Source: CBCXVS01 sp965178525
Lineage (GTDB): Bacteria; Tectomicrobia; Entotheonellia; Entotheonellales; Entotheonellaceae
Assembly: GCA_965178525.1 (NCBI GenBank)
Contig: CBCXVS010000054.1
Location: 1 to 30,482 of the forward strand
Length of the DNA stretch: 30,482 bases
Direction of reading: 5' to 3'
Part shown: piece after piece, positions 9,257-16,727 of the stretch
How positions within the stretch are numbered: position 1 is the stretch's first letter
Layout of the letters: the number at the start of each line of letters is the position of its first letter
Made by a program: the position numbers and the translations under genes
The notes under the pieces: model-generated
Databases searched by the model: none
Told to the model about the DNA's origin: nothing
The model's input: only the letters and a program-made list of their open reading frames with translations

Positions 9257-9350
9257 CGCCTGGCAGCCCTGCGACCCTATTCTGCATGGGCGGAACGTAG
9301 GCCAGTGGCTTTGCGTCCCACGCTTTCGCGTGGTTTGCCTTTATCAGGTG
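9257..9350 (-). promoter_or_regulatory. Cyclic-di-GMP-I (GEMM-I) riboswitch
   Basis: Minus-strand RNA matches the GEMM-I aptamer: GGCAAACC, then a 6-bp stem CCACGC/GCGTGG closed by a GAAA tetraloop, then GGGACGCAAAGCC, a variable arm beginning GGCCTA, and a 3' part GGTCGCAGGGCTGCC that aligns with the tetraloop-receptor side of the Vc2 aptamer. The 5' CCTG and 3' CAGG form the closing P1 helix. It lies after the stop of the minus-strand gene 9428-10138 and points toward 9158. No U-rich terminator follows; GGAGC/GCTCC can pair just downstream, and a Shine-Dalgarno-like AAGGA precedes the ATG at 9158, so control could be translational. This class binds c-di-GMP and often controls motility, adhesion or surface genes. 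Confidence 0.88.
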
Positions 9351-9427
9351 CAGCAGTGTCAGAGCTTATCGTCGGATGCAGGCCAAAACCTGAGAGGAAA
9401 ATGGCAGCAGCGTAACGCCTCGGCCGC

Positions 9428-10138
9428 CTATTTATTCCGATACTGCAGCAGCCCGCTGCCGGTATAGCCAGGTTCGACATCGCGGAATGCCTCAGCGGCC
9501 TTCCAGCGGGCTAAAAACGCCCGGCCTTCGTTATCGCGGGCGAACATCTCCTCTTCATCCATGCGAAATACCGCACAGGCCTGATATTTTGTTGCCATCG
9601 CTGTCTTCAAACGTTGTAGCGTGTCAGCATGCAGCACGGAGGTCTGCACCTTGGTCACCACCACGTGCATCATGCGCAGCGGCAGAGCGTACGTGCCGTT
9701 GGTATCGTGCAGGGTGAGCACACGGTCCGGAGCGCCCGTCAACATATCAGGAGCGGGGCTATACGCGATGTGGAAAGAGAAAGGCACGCCAAAGATCATG
9801 ATCGGTTCAGCGCCGATGATCAAGGTATCTATGAAAATTTTCTCATGCGGCCGGCCCACCTGATATTGCGCCTGGCTCCGTGCAAGGAAGAGGGCGATTT
9901 GGTTCAAAAGCGCCTCTCGTGTACGCAAGCCCAACAAATCGACGGAACCGCGATGCTCATCGAGCAGCGTCACATGCTGGATTGAGGCCATGCGATTGAG
10001 CTTGAGCAACACCTCGACCAGCGTATCGTCCCAGCGTAGGACGCCATACGGCTGTAGCCCCTCACAGGCGAAAGCGTCGGGAAGATAGAGACGACTCACG
10101 AGCGCAACGATGACGACTAGGTATTGGCCATGCCGCAT
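9428..10138 (-). CDS. Putative secreted protein of unknown function
   Basis: 236 residues. The N-terminus has a hydrophobic stretch (QYLVVIVALVSRLYLP) ending in DAFAC at about residue 25, so a signal peptide with cleavage near AFA|C is likely; the sequence before Cys is not a standard lipobox. The mature part has no motif I recognise; the middle is rich in beta-type hydrophobic stretches (KIFIDTLIIGAEPIMIFGVP) and the C-terminal third is helical and charged (RMDEEEMFARDNEGRAFLAR). It lies 78 bp downstream of hemQ on the same strand, so cotranscription is possible, but it has no evident link to haem synthesis. The c-di-GMP riboswitch lies beyond its 3' end and therefore does not control it. 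Confidence 0.6.
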   Translation of the reverse strand: MRHGQYLVVIVALVSRLYLPDAFACEGLQPYGVLRWDDTLVEVLLKLNRMASIQHVTLLDEHRGSVDLLGLRTREALLNQIALFLARSQAQYQVGRPHEKIFIDTLIIGAEPIMIFGVPFSFHIAYSPAPDMLTGAPDRVLTLHDTNGTYALPLRMMHVVVTKVQTSVLHADTLQRLKTAMATKYQACAVFRMDEEEMFARDNEGRAFLARWKAAEAFRDVEPGYTGSGLLQYRNK

Positions 10139-10216
10139 CGGGTTTCTTTCCCCCCAACCGAGCCCCCCTCATCAACAAAGAGGACAGCGGTTTGGTTGGC
10201 TGCACAGCGCCTCGGA

Positions 10217-11041
10217 CTATGCCGATAGTGTGCCTGATAGGAACGCGCCAATATCGGCAGGCTCAAAGCGAATGCCAACAAAAAACTCCCCAAACAGGCC
10301 ATAGAGGGCACTAGCAGGATCAAAGCGCATTTCATACACGAGTTTTTTGAACACCAACGGATCGTCTGCAAACAGACTGACGCCCCATTCCCAATCATCA
10401 AAGCCTACCGAGCCGCTCACAATTTGTTTCACCCTGCCAGCGTATTTCCGCCCAATCATGCCATGACCACGCATCATCTGACGGCGCTCATCCATGGACA
10501 AGGCATACCAGTTGTGGGTTTCACCACGTTTTTTACTCATGGGATAAAAACAGACGTACTGTCCGGGAGGGATATCAGGATAGAGGCGGTCATACATCGC
10601 CTCCTTCTGCTGCTCCAACTCCTGCTGGTAAGCGGCCTCATACGCCGCCGTGCCTGCTTCCAGACCTGCGGCCGCCAGCTTGCGTTGCACCGCGCCCACC
10701 ATTTCGTACATCCCGAGCTCAATCGCCGACAGGTAGCCATAGGGCGGCTGCAGATAGGCAAACAGATCCAGCTGTCGGAAGCTGAATTTGACGTGATTCA
10801 GCGCCTCAAAGCTGGGGCGGAAATGGGTCAAGAGGAGATCCCCCTTCTGGCCGAGCAGGCTAAAATAGGCGCTACTCCCCTGCCCTGGGGTCGTCTGATC
10901 GCGGAGCCATGCCGCGCTTTCTTCGATCGTGGCTTCCCGTTTATCCGGCGCCAAGGCGCGCCATTGAGGCCACTGAACCGTATAGATATCGTGTTGGACA
11001 TACCAGCCCTCCAGGGTCTCGGGGGCTTCTACATTCGCCAT
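10217..11041 (-). CDS. hemQ: Chlorite dismutase-family coproheme decarboxylase (HemQ/ChdC)
   Basis: Cytoplasmic enzyme of the coproporphyrin-dependent haem pathway that decarboxylates coproheme III to haem b using peroxide. Visible family blocks: CFYPMSKKRGETHNWYALSM, with the catalytic Tyr at about residue 166; RGHGMIGRKYAGRVKQIVSG, with the proximal His ligand at about 193; and VGFDDWEWGVSLFADDPL followed by FKKLVYEMRFD and YGLFGEFFVG. This pattern is that of HemQ rather than a true chlorite-degrading Cld. About 274 residues, as expected. The ATG at 11041 is preferred by protein content; an in-frame TTG at 11047 sits closer (5 bp) to the GGAGG. No other haem genes are in the window. Confidence 0.92.
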   Translation of the reverse strand: MANVEAPETLEGWYVQHDIYTVQWPQWRALAPDKREATIEESAAWLRDQTTPGQGSSAYFSLLGQKGDLLLTHFRPSFEALNHVKFSFRQLDLFAYLQPPYGYLSAIELGMYEMVGAVQRKLAAAGLEAGTAAYEAAYQQELEQQKEAMYDRLYPDIPPGQYVCFYPMSKKRGETHNWYALSMDERRQMMRGHGMIGRKYAGRVKQIVSGSVGFDDWEWGVSLFADDPLVFKKLVYEMRFDPASALYGLFGEFFVGIRFEPADIGAFLSGTLSA

Positions 11042-11419
11042 AACCAATCTTCCCTCCGTATAACAGATTCAAGGCGGGTACCGAGATGTGTGACAGTCCG
11101 AATACACCACGCCATCGAACAGCGTTGATGCGATGCGCCGCTGAGGCTGCACACCGCTATGGGCTCGGAAAATTTTGCTTGCTGTATAGATCCCCGTGCA
11201 CTATAGATAGGCATGGAAACGATGTAGCAGCACACAGAATATAGTGTGCATAGCTCCGAGTAGCAAAGTCAATGCCCAAGAAAGCGCATCATCCTTCACA
11301 TTCCATCACACCGCGGGGAATAATTTCATGGCTATATCGTTTACCTGTGTTTGCAGGCGGTACATCTCTCGATAGGGAGAGACCGTATCATCCCCACAGT
11401 ATGCCATAGGAGAAGGCGT
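11042..11419. other. Divergent intergenic region between hemQ and the NPC-repeat protein
   Basis: About 380 bp with no gene seen. It must hold the promoters for both flanking genes, but I find no strong -35/-10 pair. It is richer in A/T than its surroundings and contains the inverted repeat at 11197-11250 and a small CTCTC/GAGAG hairpin close to the NPC gene start. Confidence 0.5.
11197..11250. repeat. Inverted repeat TGCACTATA ... TATAGTGTGCA
   Basis: Left arm TGCACTATA (11197-11205) and right arm TATAGTGTGCA (11240-11250) are complementary except for two extra bases (GT) in the right arm; the spacer is 34 bp. TATAGAT also occurs twice nearby (about 11185 and 11202). It sits midway between divergent genes, so a regulator-binding site is possible; this is inference only. 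Confidence 0.3.
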
Positions 11420-12097
11420 ATGCGACGGAACGTAGGTCGGCTGCTAGCCTTGACGCTGGCCCTGGCGTTGATTCTCCCCCTCGGGGCTCTGATGGAGAGT
11501 CAGGCAGCATCAAAACAGAACCCGTGTAACCCCTGTGCGTCGAAGAATGTGAATCCGTGCAATCCCTGCGCCGCCAAAAAGATGAATCCCTGCAACCCCT
11601 GCAATCCCTGTGCGGCGAAGAACGTGAATCCGTGTAACCCCTGCGCCGCCAAGAATCCCTGCAACTCCTGCAATCCCTGTGGTGGTGGTGCTCGCGGTCC
11701 CTCAGCTAAGGCGCGGATGGTGATCGCCAAGGTCCTGTCGGCCGATGCCAAGCGGTTAGCCGTGGAATGGCAGAAAAAGCCCTTGCAGATCAGCATGAGT
11801 AACAAGACTCAGATTCGGCGTGGCGCGGATCTCACGTCTGCCGCCGATATTAAAGCGGGTGAGCAGATTATCGTATCGATGTTGGATCGCGGCGGCAATT
11901 TGAGCGCCAATTTTGTTTATCTGGCAAAAGCCGGCCTGAGCGGCAATCCGTGCAATCCGTGCAATCCGTGCAATCCGTGTAACCCGTGTAATCCCTGCGC
12001 CGCTAAAGCACACCCGAATCCGTGCAATCCCTGTGCGGCCAAAAAGGCGAATCCGTGTAACCCATGTAATCCCTGTGGTGGCGCGAAGAAAAAGTAG
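11420..12097 (+). CDS. Secreted NPC-repeat (Asn-Pro-Cys) protein with central DUF5666-like domain
   Basis: 225 residues. Start ATG at 11420 with AGGAG 7 bp upstream; upstream in-frame codons lack a ribosome site. Signal peptide about 1-30 (RLLALTLALALILPLGAL). Residues 34-87 hold twelve Asn-Pro-Cys-type triplets in blocks joined by AAK/ASK linkers (one is NSC). Residues 98-171 form a compact beta-rich domain (VIAKVLSADAKRLAVEW ... IKAGEQIIVSML) that resembles the small OB-like DUF5666 fold; this match is by eye. Residues 176-219 hold eleven more triplets, six of them consecutive. The tail is GGAKKK. The 23 Cys in a Pro-rich frame suggest metal binding, disulfide cross-linking or a surface scaffold; the role is not known to me. 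The next gene carries the same tail motif. Confidence 0.8.
   Translation: MRRNVGRLLALTLALALILPLGALMESQAASKQNPCNPCASKNVNPCNPCAAKKMNPCNPCNPCAAKNVNPCNPCAAKNPCNSCNPCGGGARGPSAKARMVIAKVLSADAKRLAVEWQKKPLQISMSNKTQIRRGADLTSAADIKAGEQIIVSMLDRGGNLSANFVYLAKAGLSGNPCNPCNPCNPCNPCNPCAAKAHPNPCNPCAAKKANPCNPCNPCGGAKKK
11945..11998 (+). repeat. Six tandem 9-bp units encoding Asn-Pro-Cys
   Basis: AATCCGTGC is repeated six times with only third-position changes. It lies inside the NPC-repeat gene. The near-identity at DNA level means copy number can change by slippage. Confidence 0.85.
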
Positions 12098-12206
12098 TAA
12101 GGGTGAGGTGTCCCGGCTCAAGGGGCAAAAGCAGTAATCTTCTTAGCAGGGCTCGTGGACGTACAGTGGGGTACGCCAACAGCCTTGGACAACGGGAGGG
12201 AGGAAC

Positions 12207-12788
12207 ATGAATCGTAAGCTGACGAGGACGCTCACCGTCCTCATGGCAGCGGCTTTTGTGCTGTATGGCGCCTATGGAACGGCATCGGCACAGATTCCGA
12301 TGGGGCCGTATTTTCAGACCTTGCAATCCGATGCGTCCATTGCTGACGCGGTTGACCGCGGGAAAACGTTGTTCAATAACTTGGGCTGTGCGGGTTGCCA
12401 TCCGCGTGGCGGCACGATTGGCGGTACCGCCATGGATGTGGGGGGGAATCGCGTGCCCGTTCCCATTCCGGCCCTGAAAGGTGCGGCGCTGCATTACCCA
12501 CGGCAGTCCATGACCGGGTTTGCGGCGACCATCGGTATTATGAACGACCTTTGAAACACCGTGTTTCTCGGCCGTGAGCCGACGGATCCCTATTCCCAAG
12601 AGTATTTGGACCTGTATGCCTATGTCGCTTCCTTAACCCCCGAGGTCAAAGCGGAAATGTTGCGCTGGGAAAAAGAGCGGCATGCCCTGCTGAAGAAAAT
12701 CTCGGGACGGGGCAATCCCTGTAATCCGTGTAACCCGTGTGCGGCGAGGAATCCGTGCAACCCGTGCGGAGCCAAGAAAAATCCGTAA
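12207..12788 (+). pseudogene. Periplasmic cytochrome c with NPC-repeat tail, interrupted by in-frame TGA
   Basis: Start ATG at 12207 with GGGAGGAAC upstream. Signal peptide about 1-28 (LTVLMAAAFVLYGAYGTASA). A single haem-binding CAGCH at 61-65; a Met in IGIMNDL at about 112 is a candidate sixth ligand. Codon 116 is TGA (12552-12554), after which the same frame continues with clear protein content for 77 codons: NTVFLGREPTDPYSQEYLDL, then YAYVASLTPE, a charged helix and a tail of five NPC triplets ending GAKKNP. The QEYLDLYAYVASL helix is the usual C-terminal helix of cytochrome c, so the TGA lies inside the domain. Options: nonsense mutation (from TGG Trp or TGC Cys), sequence error, or selenocysteine. 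It follows the other NPC protein by 109 bp on the same strand and is probably cotranscribed. Confidence 0.8.
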
Positions 12789-12805
12789 GCTCGCGCTACT
12801 GGCAT

Positions 12806-12827
12806 GCTGGCGTGACGTCATGCCAGC
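12806..12827. terminator. Palindromic hairpin between convergent genes
   Basis: GCTGGCGTGA/TCATGCCAGC is a near-perfect 22-bp palindrome (one G-T pair) 18 bp after the cytochrome stop, between converging genes. Neither side has a T-run, so it is not a standard intrinsic terminator; it may stabilise the 3' ends. Confidence 0.3.
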
Positions 12828-12987
12828 ACGCAAATCGTTCCAGGCTGTAGATGGTGTTCGCCTCCACAGCCTTCCCTGCCCTTTCCCTTCAGACCCAACC
12901 GGATACCCGAACATTCATTTTTGTCCCCTCTCTCTGGAACAAGGCAACCGGTTTGAGCCCGAACGCCTCGCCACAGCCGGGGATATC

Positions 12988-14034
12988 TCAGGCCTGCGTG
13001 TTGGGCACGCCCGGGTTGTCGGGTTCGAGGGCGTCCTGATCCCGCACATGATCGTATTGCCGGGCAAACCAGCGCATGTACTCGAGGTAGGTGGTCGGCT
13101 CGTAACGCGCCGGATTGTCCGGTCCCTGACATGTCGGGAGACAGGCCATGGGATAATTGTAGGTGGCGTCGAAGAAAAACGGAATCGCATAGCGATCGCG
13201 ATTGGCGTTGCGATTGATCACGCGGTGCGGCGTCGACAAAAAGCGGTGATTCGTCCAGCGGCGCATCATGTCGCCTGAGTTGACCAGAAACGCGCCCGGC
13301 AGCACCGGCGCGTCGAGCCACTCGCCCGACGGCATGCGGATGGATAAGCCGGGCAGCTCCGATTGCGCCAGCATGGTCAAAAAGCTCGAATCGGTGTGTG
13401 GCGCCACGCCATATTGGCCGTCCTCTCCCGACTCGGCCGGAGGATAATGGGACATGCGCAGGGCGTATTGCGGCTCCATGAACGCCTTGTCGAAATCACG
13501 CGGATCGAGATCCAGGGCCGCCGTGTAGACGGGCAGCATACGCTTGCAGAGCTGTTCCATGGCGGCGCAGTACGACACGACCGTCTCGCGAAAACCGGGC
13601 AAGGCGTCGGAAGCGGGCCATTGATTGGCGCAGCGGTAGCGGATATTGGCGAGCACGTCAGGATGATCAGGAGGGAGATCCCGCTTCACGAAGAAGGCCT
13701 CGACTAGGTTCGGCCGCGTCGCCGTCTCGACACGAGAGCTGCGCGACACGTAGCCGTTCACCGGCATGTAGCCCACGTTGTGTTCGTTGGCCCGCAGCCT
13801 GATTTTGGCCTCTAGTGGCTGCAGATGAAACCGGGCGCACTCGGCAAAAACCCGATCGATGAGGCTCTGGGGCACGCCATGGCCGCAGATATAGTAAAAA
13901 CCGATGTGCTCAAGCGCATCGCGCAGTTCCGCGCTGAGGGACGCGAGCGCCCCGGACTCATGGTTGAGAAAAGCGGCGATATCCAGGATCGGAATCGGAC
14001 AGTCAGTCGAGGAGGACGTTGCCACGGCGTTCAT
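12988..14034 (-). CDS. 2-oxoglutarate/Fe(II)-dependent oxygenase, isopenicillin N synthase family
   Basis: 348 residues. Non-haem iron oxygenase with the DIOX_N domain (IPILDIAAFLNHE, GFYYICGHGVP) and the double-stranded beta-helix core. Iron ligands His213 and Asp215 (APHTDSSFLTML) and His270 (STPHRVINR) are present; Arg281 (RDRYAIPFF) is placed to bind 2-oxoglutarate, but the Ser of the usual RxS motif is Ala here. Start ATG at 14034 (MNAVATSS) fits the family; an upstream in-frame extension to 14106 has no supporting content, and the ribosome site (AAGGTG) is weak. Substrate cannot be told; relatives oxidise diverse small molecules including natural-product intermediates. Upstream on the same strand, 81 bp away, is the DUF2889 gene. 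Confidence 0.9.
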   Translation of the reverse strand: MNAVATSSSTDCPIPILDIAAFLNHESGALASLSAELRDALEHIGFYYICGHGVPQSLIDRVFAECARFHLQPLEAKIRLRANEHNVGYMPVNGYVSRSSRVETATRPNLVEAFFVKRDLPPDHPDVLANIRYRCANQWPASDALPGFRETVVSYCAAMEQLCKRMLPVYTAALDLDPRDFDKAFMEPQYALRMSHYPPAESGEDGQYGVAPHTDSSFLTMLAQSELPGLSIRMPSGEWLDAPVLPGAFLVNSGDMMRRWTNHRFLSTPHRVINRNANRDRYAIPFFFDATYNYPMACLPTCQGPDNPARYEPTTYLEYMRWFARQYDHVRDQDALEPDNPGVPNTQA

Positions 14035-14115
14035 CTTAGGTTCACCTTGTTCTCTGGAAAATACGCGATACGACACCAGCTTACGCCAAGTTGGTAGCAC
14101 AGGCAAACGCCGGCA

Positions 14116-15096
14116 TCAGCGCCAGTTGAAAAACCGCAGACAGTCCACCGACAGATCAAAAAGGTGGGTACAGCCTGAGGCGCCGCCGATGTGATCCGCC
14201 ATAAGTCGAATAAAATCTTTGTTCAGCTTCTGGCCATTCAGGCCCAACGTCTTGAGATGCGGCTCTTCGCAGATCCCGTGGTACGGCAAGCGGACGCCTT
14301 CACTCCTGGCGTGTTGCACCGTACCATCGGTAGCGATGTCAAACGCGATCCGGATCTCATGGATGGCGTCGTCCATGTCGTTGCGGCAGTGAAAACCGGC
14401 GCCGTCTTGGCGTGGGGCGATGTGCATGCGCTTGTGGCGCCAAAAGATGCGTTTCTGTCCAGGATCAGGTTGCATCAGGTGGGGATCAAGGCTGATGACA
14501 TCGCGTTCCGCAAACAACGCCGCCGATGCATCCCGATAGGTATAGCATGTATTCCACAGCTCCGGTATATAATCGCGATCTTGCTCCCATGACAGGCGCG
14601 CCAGGCGGCTCGGTCCCGGCGGCATGTCGGCGACTAACGGCCGAAATCGTTCATGATATCCTTTGGGCAACTTGTACGCCTGCTGCCCGACGCGCGCCAT
14701 TTCAATGGCGAGGATTACATGCTCTCGCTGCCCAGGCAAATTGCCGAGCGCCTCGCGCACGGTGCGGGTAAACCCTCGGCCAATGCGCACGCCTCGAATG
14801 GCAGGATAGCGCCCGATCAGCTCCGGCGACAGGACCGTGGGCTCCCCGTGCAGATGCTGCGCCGAGGCTTCAATGACCTCATATTCCGGCGTGTGCAACA
14901 CCCACACATGTTCGATCGTGCACCGGTGGTCCGATAGCACACCCCGAACGCGAATGGTGGATGCGGCATGATCGTCAATCTCGGCCTCGAAGGTGCGGAC
15001 ATAGCCGCCTGCGGGGAGTGGAAGCGACGGCTCATAGGCGGTAACCAACTCTACCAAGACGTTCCCCTTTGCTAAGTAGCTATAACGTCTCCACAT
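14116..15096 (-). CDS. DUF2889 family protein
   Basis: About 326 residues. Matches the DUF2889 pattern: an early AASTIRVRGVLSDHRCTIEH, the GRYPAIRGVRIGRGFTRTVR block near residue 110, and the closing IGGASGCTHLFDL near the C-terminus; the family usually ends in such a GCTHL motif. Function is not established. The ATG at 15096 overlaps the preceding gene by 17 bp; an in-frame TTG 13 codons in (after AAGGGGAACGTC) is an alternative start. It is the last of three tightly linked minus-strand genes (15590 to 14116), with overlapping ends that suggest translational coupling. Confidence 0.75.
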   Translation of the reverse strand: MWRRYSYLAKGNVLVELVTAYEPSLPLPAGGYVRTFEAEIDDHAASTIRVRGVLSDHRCTIEHVWVLHTPEYEVIEASAQHLHGEPTVLSPELIGRYPAIRGVRIGRGFTRTVREALGNLPGQREHVILAIEMARVGQQAYKLPKGYHERFRPLVADMPPGPSRLARLSWEQDRDYIPELWNTCYTYRDASAALFAERDVISLDPHLMQPDPGQKRIFWRHKRMHIAPRQDGAGFHCRNDMDDAIHEIRIAFDIATDGTVQHARSEGVRLPYHGICEEPHLKTLGLNGQKLNKDFIRLMADHIGGASGCTHLFDLSVDCLRFFNWR

Positions 15097-15388
15097 CGCG
15101 CTCGACGATAAGAATGTCCTCCTGCTGAAACGACTCCTTCAGTAGTTCTTTAAGGTCAGACAAGAACCGTCGCGCTTCCTGCTCGTTGGATGTTATGACG
15201 CGGTAGATAACAATTTCATCACGATATGTGATACCAGCCCTTGTCCAGAAGCCTTCGTTGGGTTGTGGAAAGAAGGTGAGGCCACCGAAATGATTGAGAA
15301 GCTGTATTTGTAAGTCCTGGAATTTCTGTGCGTCAATTGCCCTACCGTCATTATAGTAAAGTGGAACGAAGAGGTCATATTCTTTCAC
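15080..15388 (-). CDS. Conserved hypothetical small protein
   Basis: About 102 residues from a GTG at 15388, which overlaps the end of the preceding gene by 14 bp (GTGAAAGAATATGA contains its stop TGA); an ATG at 15418 would extend it. Content: KEYDLFVPLYYNDGRAIDAQ, then LLNHFGGLTFFPQPNEGFW, RDEIVIYRVIT and a helical end LLKESFQQEDILIVERDVETL. Looks like a compact alpha/beta fold. I recognise it as a conserved unknown type but no function. The tight overlap with both neighbours argues for a three-gene unit with a shared role. Confidence 0.65.
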   Translation of the reverse strand: MKEYDLFVPLYYNDGRAIDAQKFQDLQIQLLNHFGGLTFFPQPNEGFWTRAGITYRDEIVIYRVITSNEQEARRFLSDLKELLKESFQQEDILIVERDVETL

Positions 15389-15590
15389 CAGAGCCAACCC
15401 CTTCGTGGCTTGGAGCATCGGACTCACGGGTCAATTCGGTGAACTGAACCCCTGCTGCACGCAACTGCTTTGCAGATTCTTCACTGACTATGTAGGTCCG
15501 ATGCGGCAAAACGGTGCCGGGAGAATGACGCAACAGGATGGGTAACGCCTTCGCCTCCTCAGCCTCAGACATGTGGATAACGGTTTTCAT
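15375..15590 (-). CDS. Small hypothetical protein, first gene of a three-gene unit
   Basis: 71 residues starting MKTVIHMSEAEEAKALPILL at 15590, with AAAGGAGGGGTC before the ATG, a strong ribosome site. No membrane segment or known domain. The segment LPHRTYIVSEESAKQLRAAG looks like a short beta-alpha unit. It overlaps the next gene by 14 bp, and the two are probably translationally coupled. The size and pairing resemble toxin-antitoxin layouts, but nothing in either sequence supports that function. It is divergent from the F420 oxidoreductase gene, with 217 bp between. Confidence 0.6.
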   Translation of the reverse strand: MKTVIHMSEAEEAKALPILLRHSPGTVLPHRTYIVSEESAKQLRAAGVQFTELTRESDAPSHEGVGSGERI

Positions 15591-15723
15591 GACCCCTCCT
15601 TTGGTGTGATGCCGCAGCATGAGTGGTGCTATGCAGTGTATGCCGCAGCCGAGTCCGTGTCAACGCAGACGCCCGGACGTCATTCCGCGCCTTCCCGTGC
15701 GATTCCTCTCCCTGGCCCCCGCT

Positions 15724-15751
15724 TTGCTCCGCATCACAAACACGGTATAGT
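15724..15751 (+). promoter_or_regulatory. Putative promoter for the F420 oxidoreductase gene
   Basis: TTGCTC (15724-15729), 16-bp spacer, TATAGT (15746-15751). The -10 is good (5 of 6), the -35 matches only TTG. Sits 57 bp before the ATG at 15808. Confidence 0.35.
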
Positions 15752-15807
15752 GGTCGCCAGACGGCACAAGGACGGCGTGAACCTCGTTCTCTGCACGGGA
15801 GAAAGAC

Positions 15808-16710
15808 ATGAAATTTGGCGTCACCATTCCCAATAACTGGGGCATCGAAGACCTCCAGCAAGTCCTGGCCTTGGGGCCGGTAGCCGAGGCGTTGGGTTAC
15901 GACTCCATTTGGGTCATGGACCACCTGTTCAACAATGGCTACATCCGGGAGCGGCTCGACGATAAACCGTATTATCATCCACTTGCCACCCTCTCCTATC
16001 TCTCGGCCACGACCAGCCGGGTGGCCCTGGGAACGTCAGTACTGGTGCTGCCATATCACAATCCGGTGGAGCTGGCCAAGTACACAGCCACCCTGGATCA
16101 GATGTCCGGCGGGCGCGTGGTGTTGGGCGTCGGCGTTGGAGCCATGGCTGAGGAGTTCGAGGCGTTGGGGGTTCTCATGCGGCAACGTGGGACGCTGACC
16201 AATGAGTCGATCGCGATCGTGAAGGAGTTGTGGACCAATCCCGACCCGAGCTATACCAGTCGCCGGTGGAACTTTGCGGATCTCAAATTCTCCCCCAAGC
16301 CCGTGCAGAAACCACATATGCCATTGTGGATCGGCGGTTCCAGTGCCGGGGCGTTGCAACGCACCGCCACCATGGGAGATGGCTGGCATCCCTCCGGCAT
16401 GTCCCCCGAAGCCTTCGGCAAGGGGCGGCAGGAGCTGCAAACCTTGACCGCCGCTGCCGGACGTGATCCGGCGACGCTGACCATGTCCGCACGTGTTGAG
16501 GTGGAGGTGCACGGGGGACCGTCGAGTGATCGCGCCCAGAACCGCGCGCGTCTGCCCAGAGACAACCCGGCGCAGATGATCGACGGGATCCGCGCCTACC
16601 AGAATGCGGGTGTGGAACACATCGTGCTGGCGTTGAACTCCGGTGACATACCGAGGCTCAATGAGCTGATGGAAACGATTGCGCAGCAGGTCATCCCGCA
16701 GTTCCGTTGA
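15808..16710 (+). CDS. LLM-class F420-dependent oxidoreductase (TIGR03619-like)
   Basis: 300 residues, a bacterial luciferase-like TIM barrel. Visible: MKFGVTIPNNWGIEDLQQVL start; GYDSIWVMDHLF; the conserved LSYLSATTSRVALGTSVLVLPYHNP block; KYTATLDQMSGGRVVLGVGVG; and PKPVQKPHMPLWIGGSS near residue 170. These are standard in the family that uses reduced F420 (some use FMN). Length is normal. Start ATG has GGGAGAAAGAC before it. Substrate unknown. The presence of cofH in the same window supports F420 as the cofactor. The SnoaL-like gene converges on its 3' end, 17 bp away. Confidence 0.88.
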   Translation: MKFGVTIPNNWGIEDLQQVLALGPVAEALGYDSIWVMDHLFNNGYIRERLDDKPYYHPLATLSYLSATTSRVALGTSVLVLPYHNPVELAKYTATLDQMSGGRVVLGVGVGAMAEEFEALGVLMRQRGTLTNESIAIVKELWTNPDPSYTSRRWNFADLKFSPKPVQKPHMPLWIGGSSAGALQRTATMGDGWHPSGMSPEAFGKGRQELQTLTAAAGRDPATLTMSARVEVEVHGGPSSDRAQNRARLPRDNPAQMIDGIRAYQNAGVEHIVLALNSGDIPRLNELMETIAQQVIPQFR

Positions 16711-16727
16711 TCTGGACTTACCTACTG

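Noticed and set aside
8439..9287. Minus-strand frame running from the riboswitch through the haemagglutinin repeats as one protein
   Set aside because: Most of it is the antisense of the 204-bp repeats and has low-complexity repeated content; only the first codons from 9158 may be native.
11500..12090. CRISPR-like array in the NPC region
   Set aside because: The 9-bp units are coding tandem repeats in frame with no spacers.
12806..12827. Strong intrinsic terminator
   Set aside because: The hairpin is good, but no T-run follows on either strand; kept only as a low-confidence hairpin.
15080..15590. Toxin-antitoxin pair
   Set aside because: Small overlapping genes fit the layout, but neither protein shows a toxin fold or DNA-binding motif that I can see.
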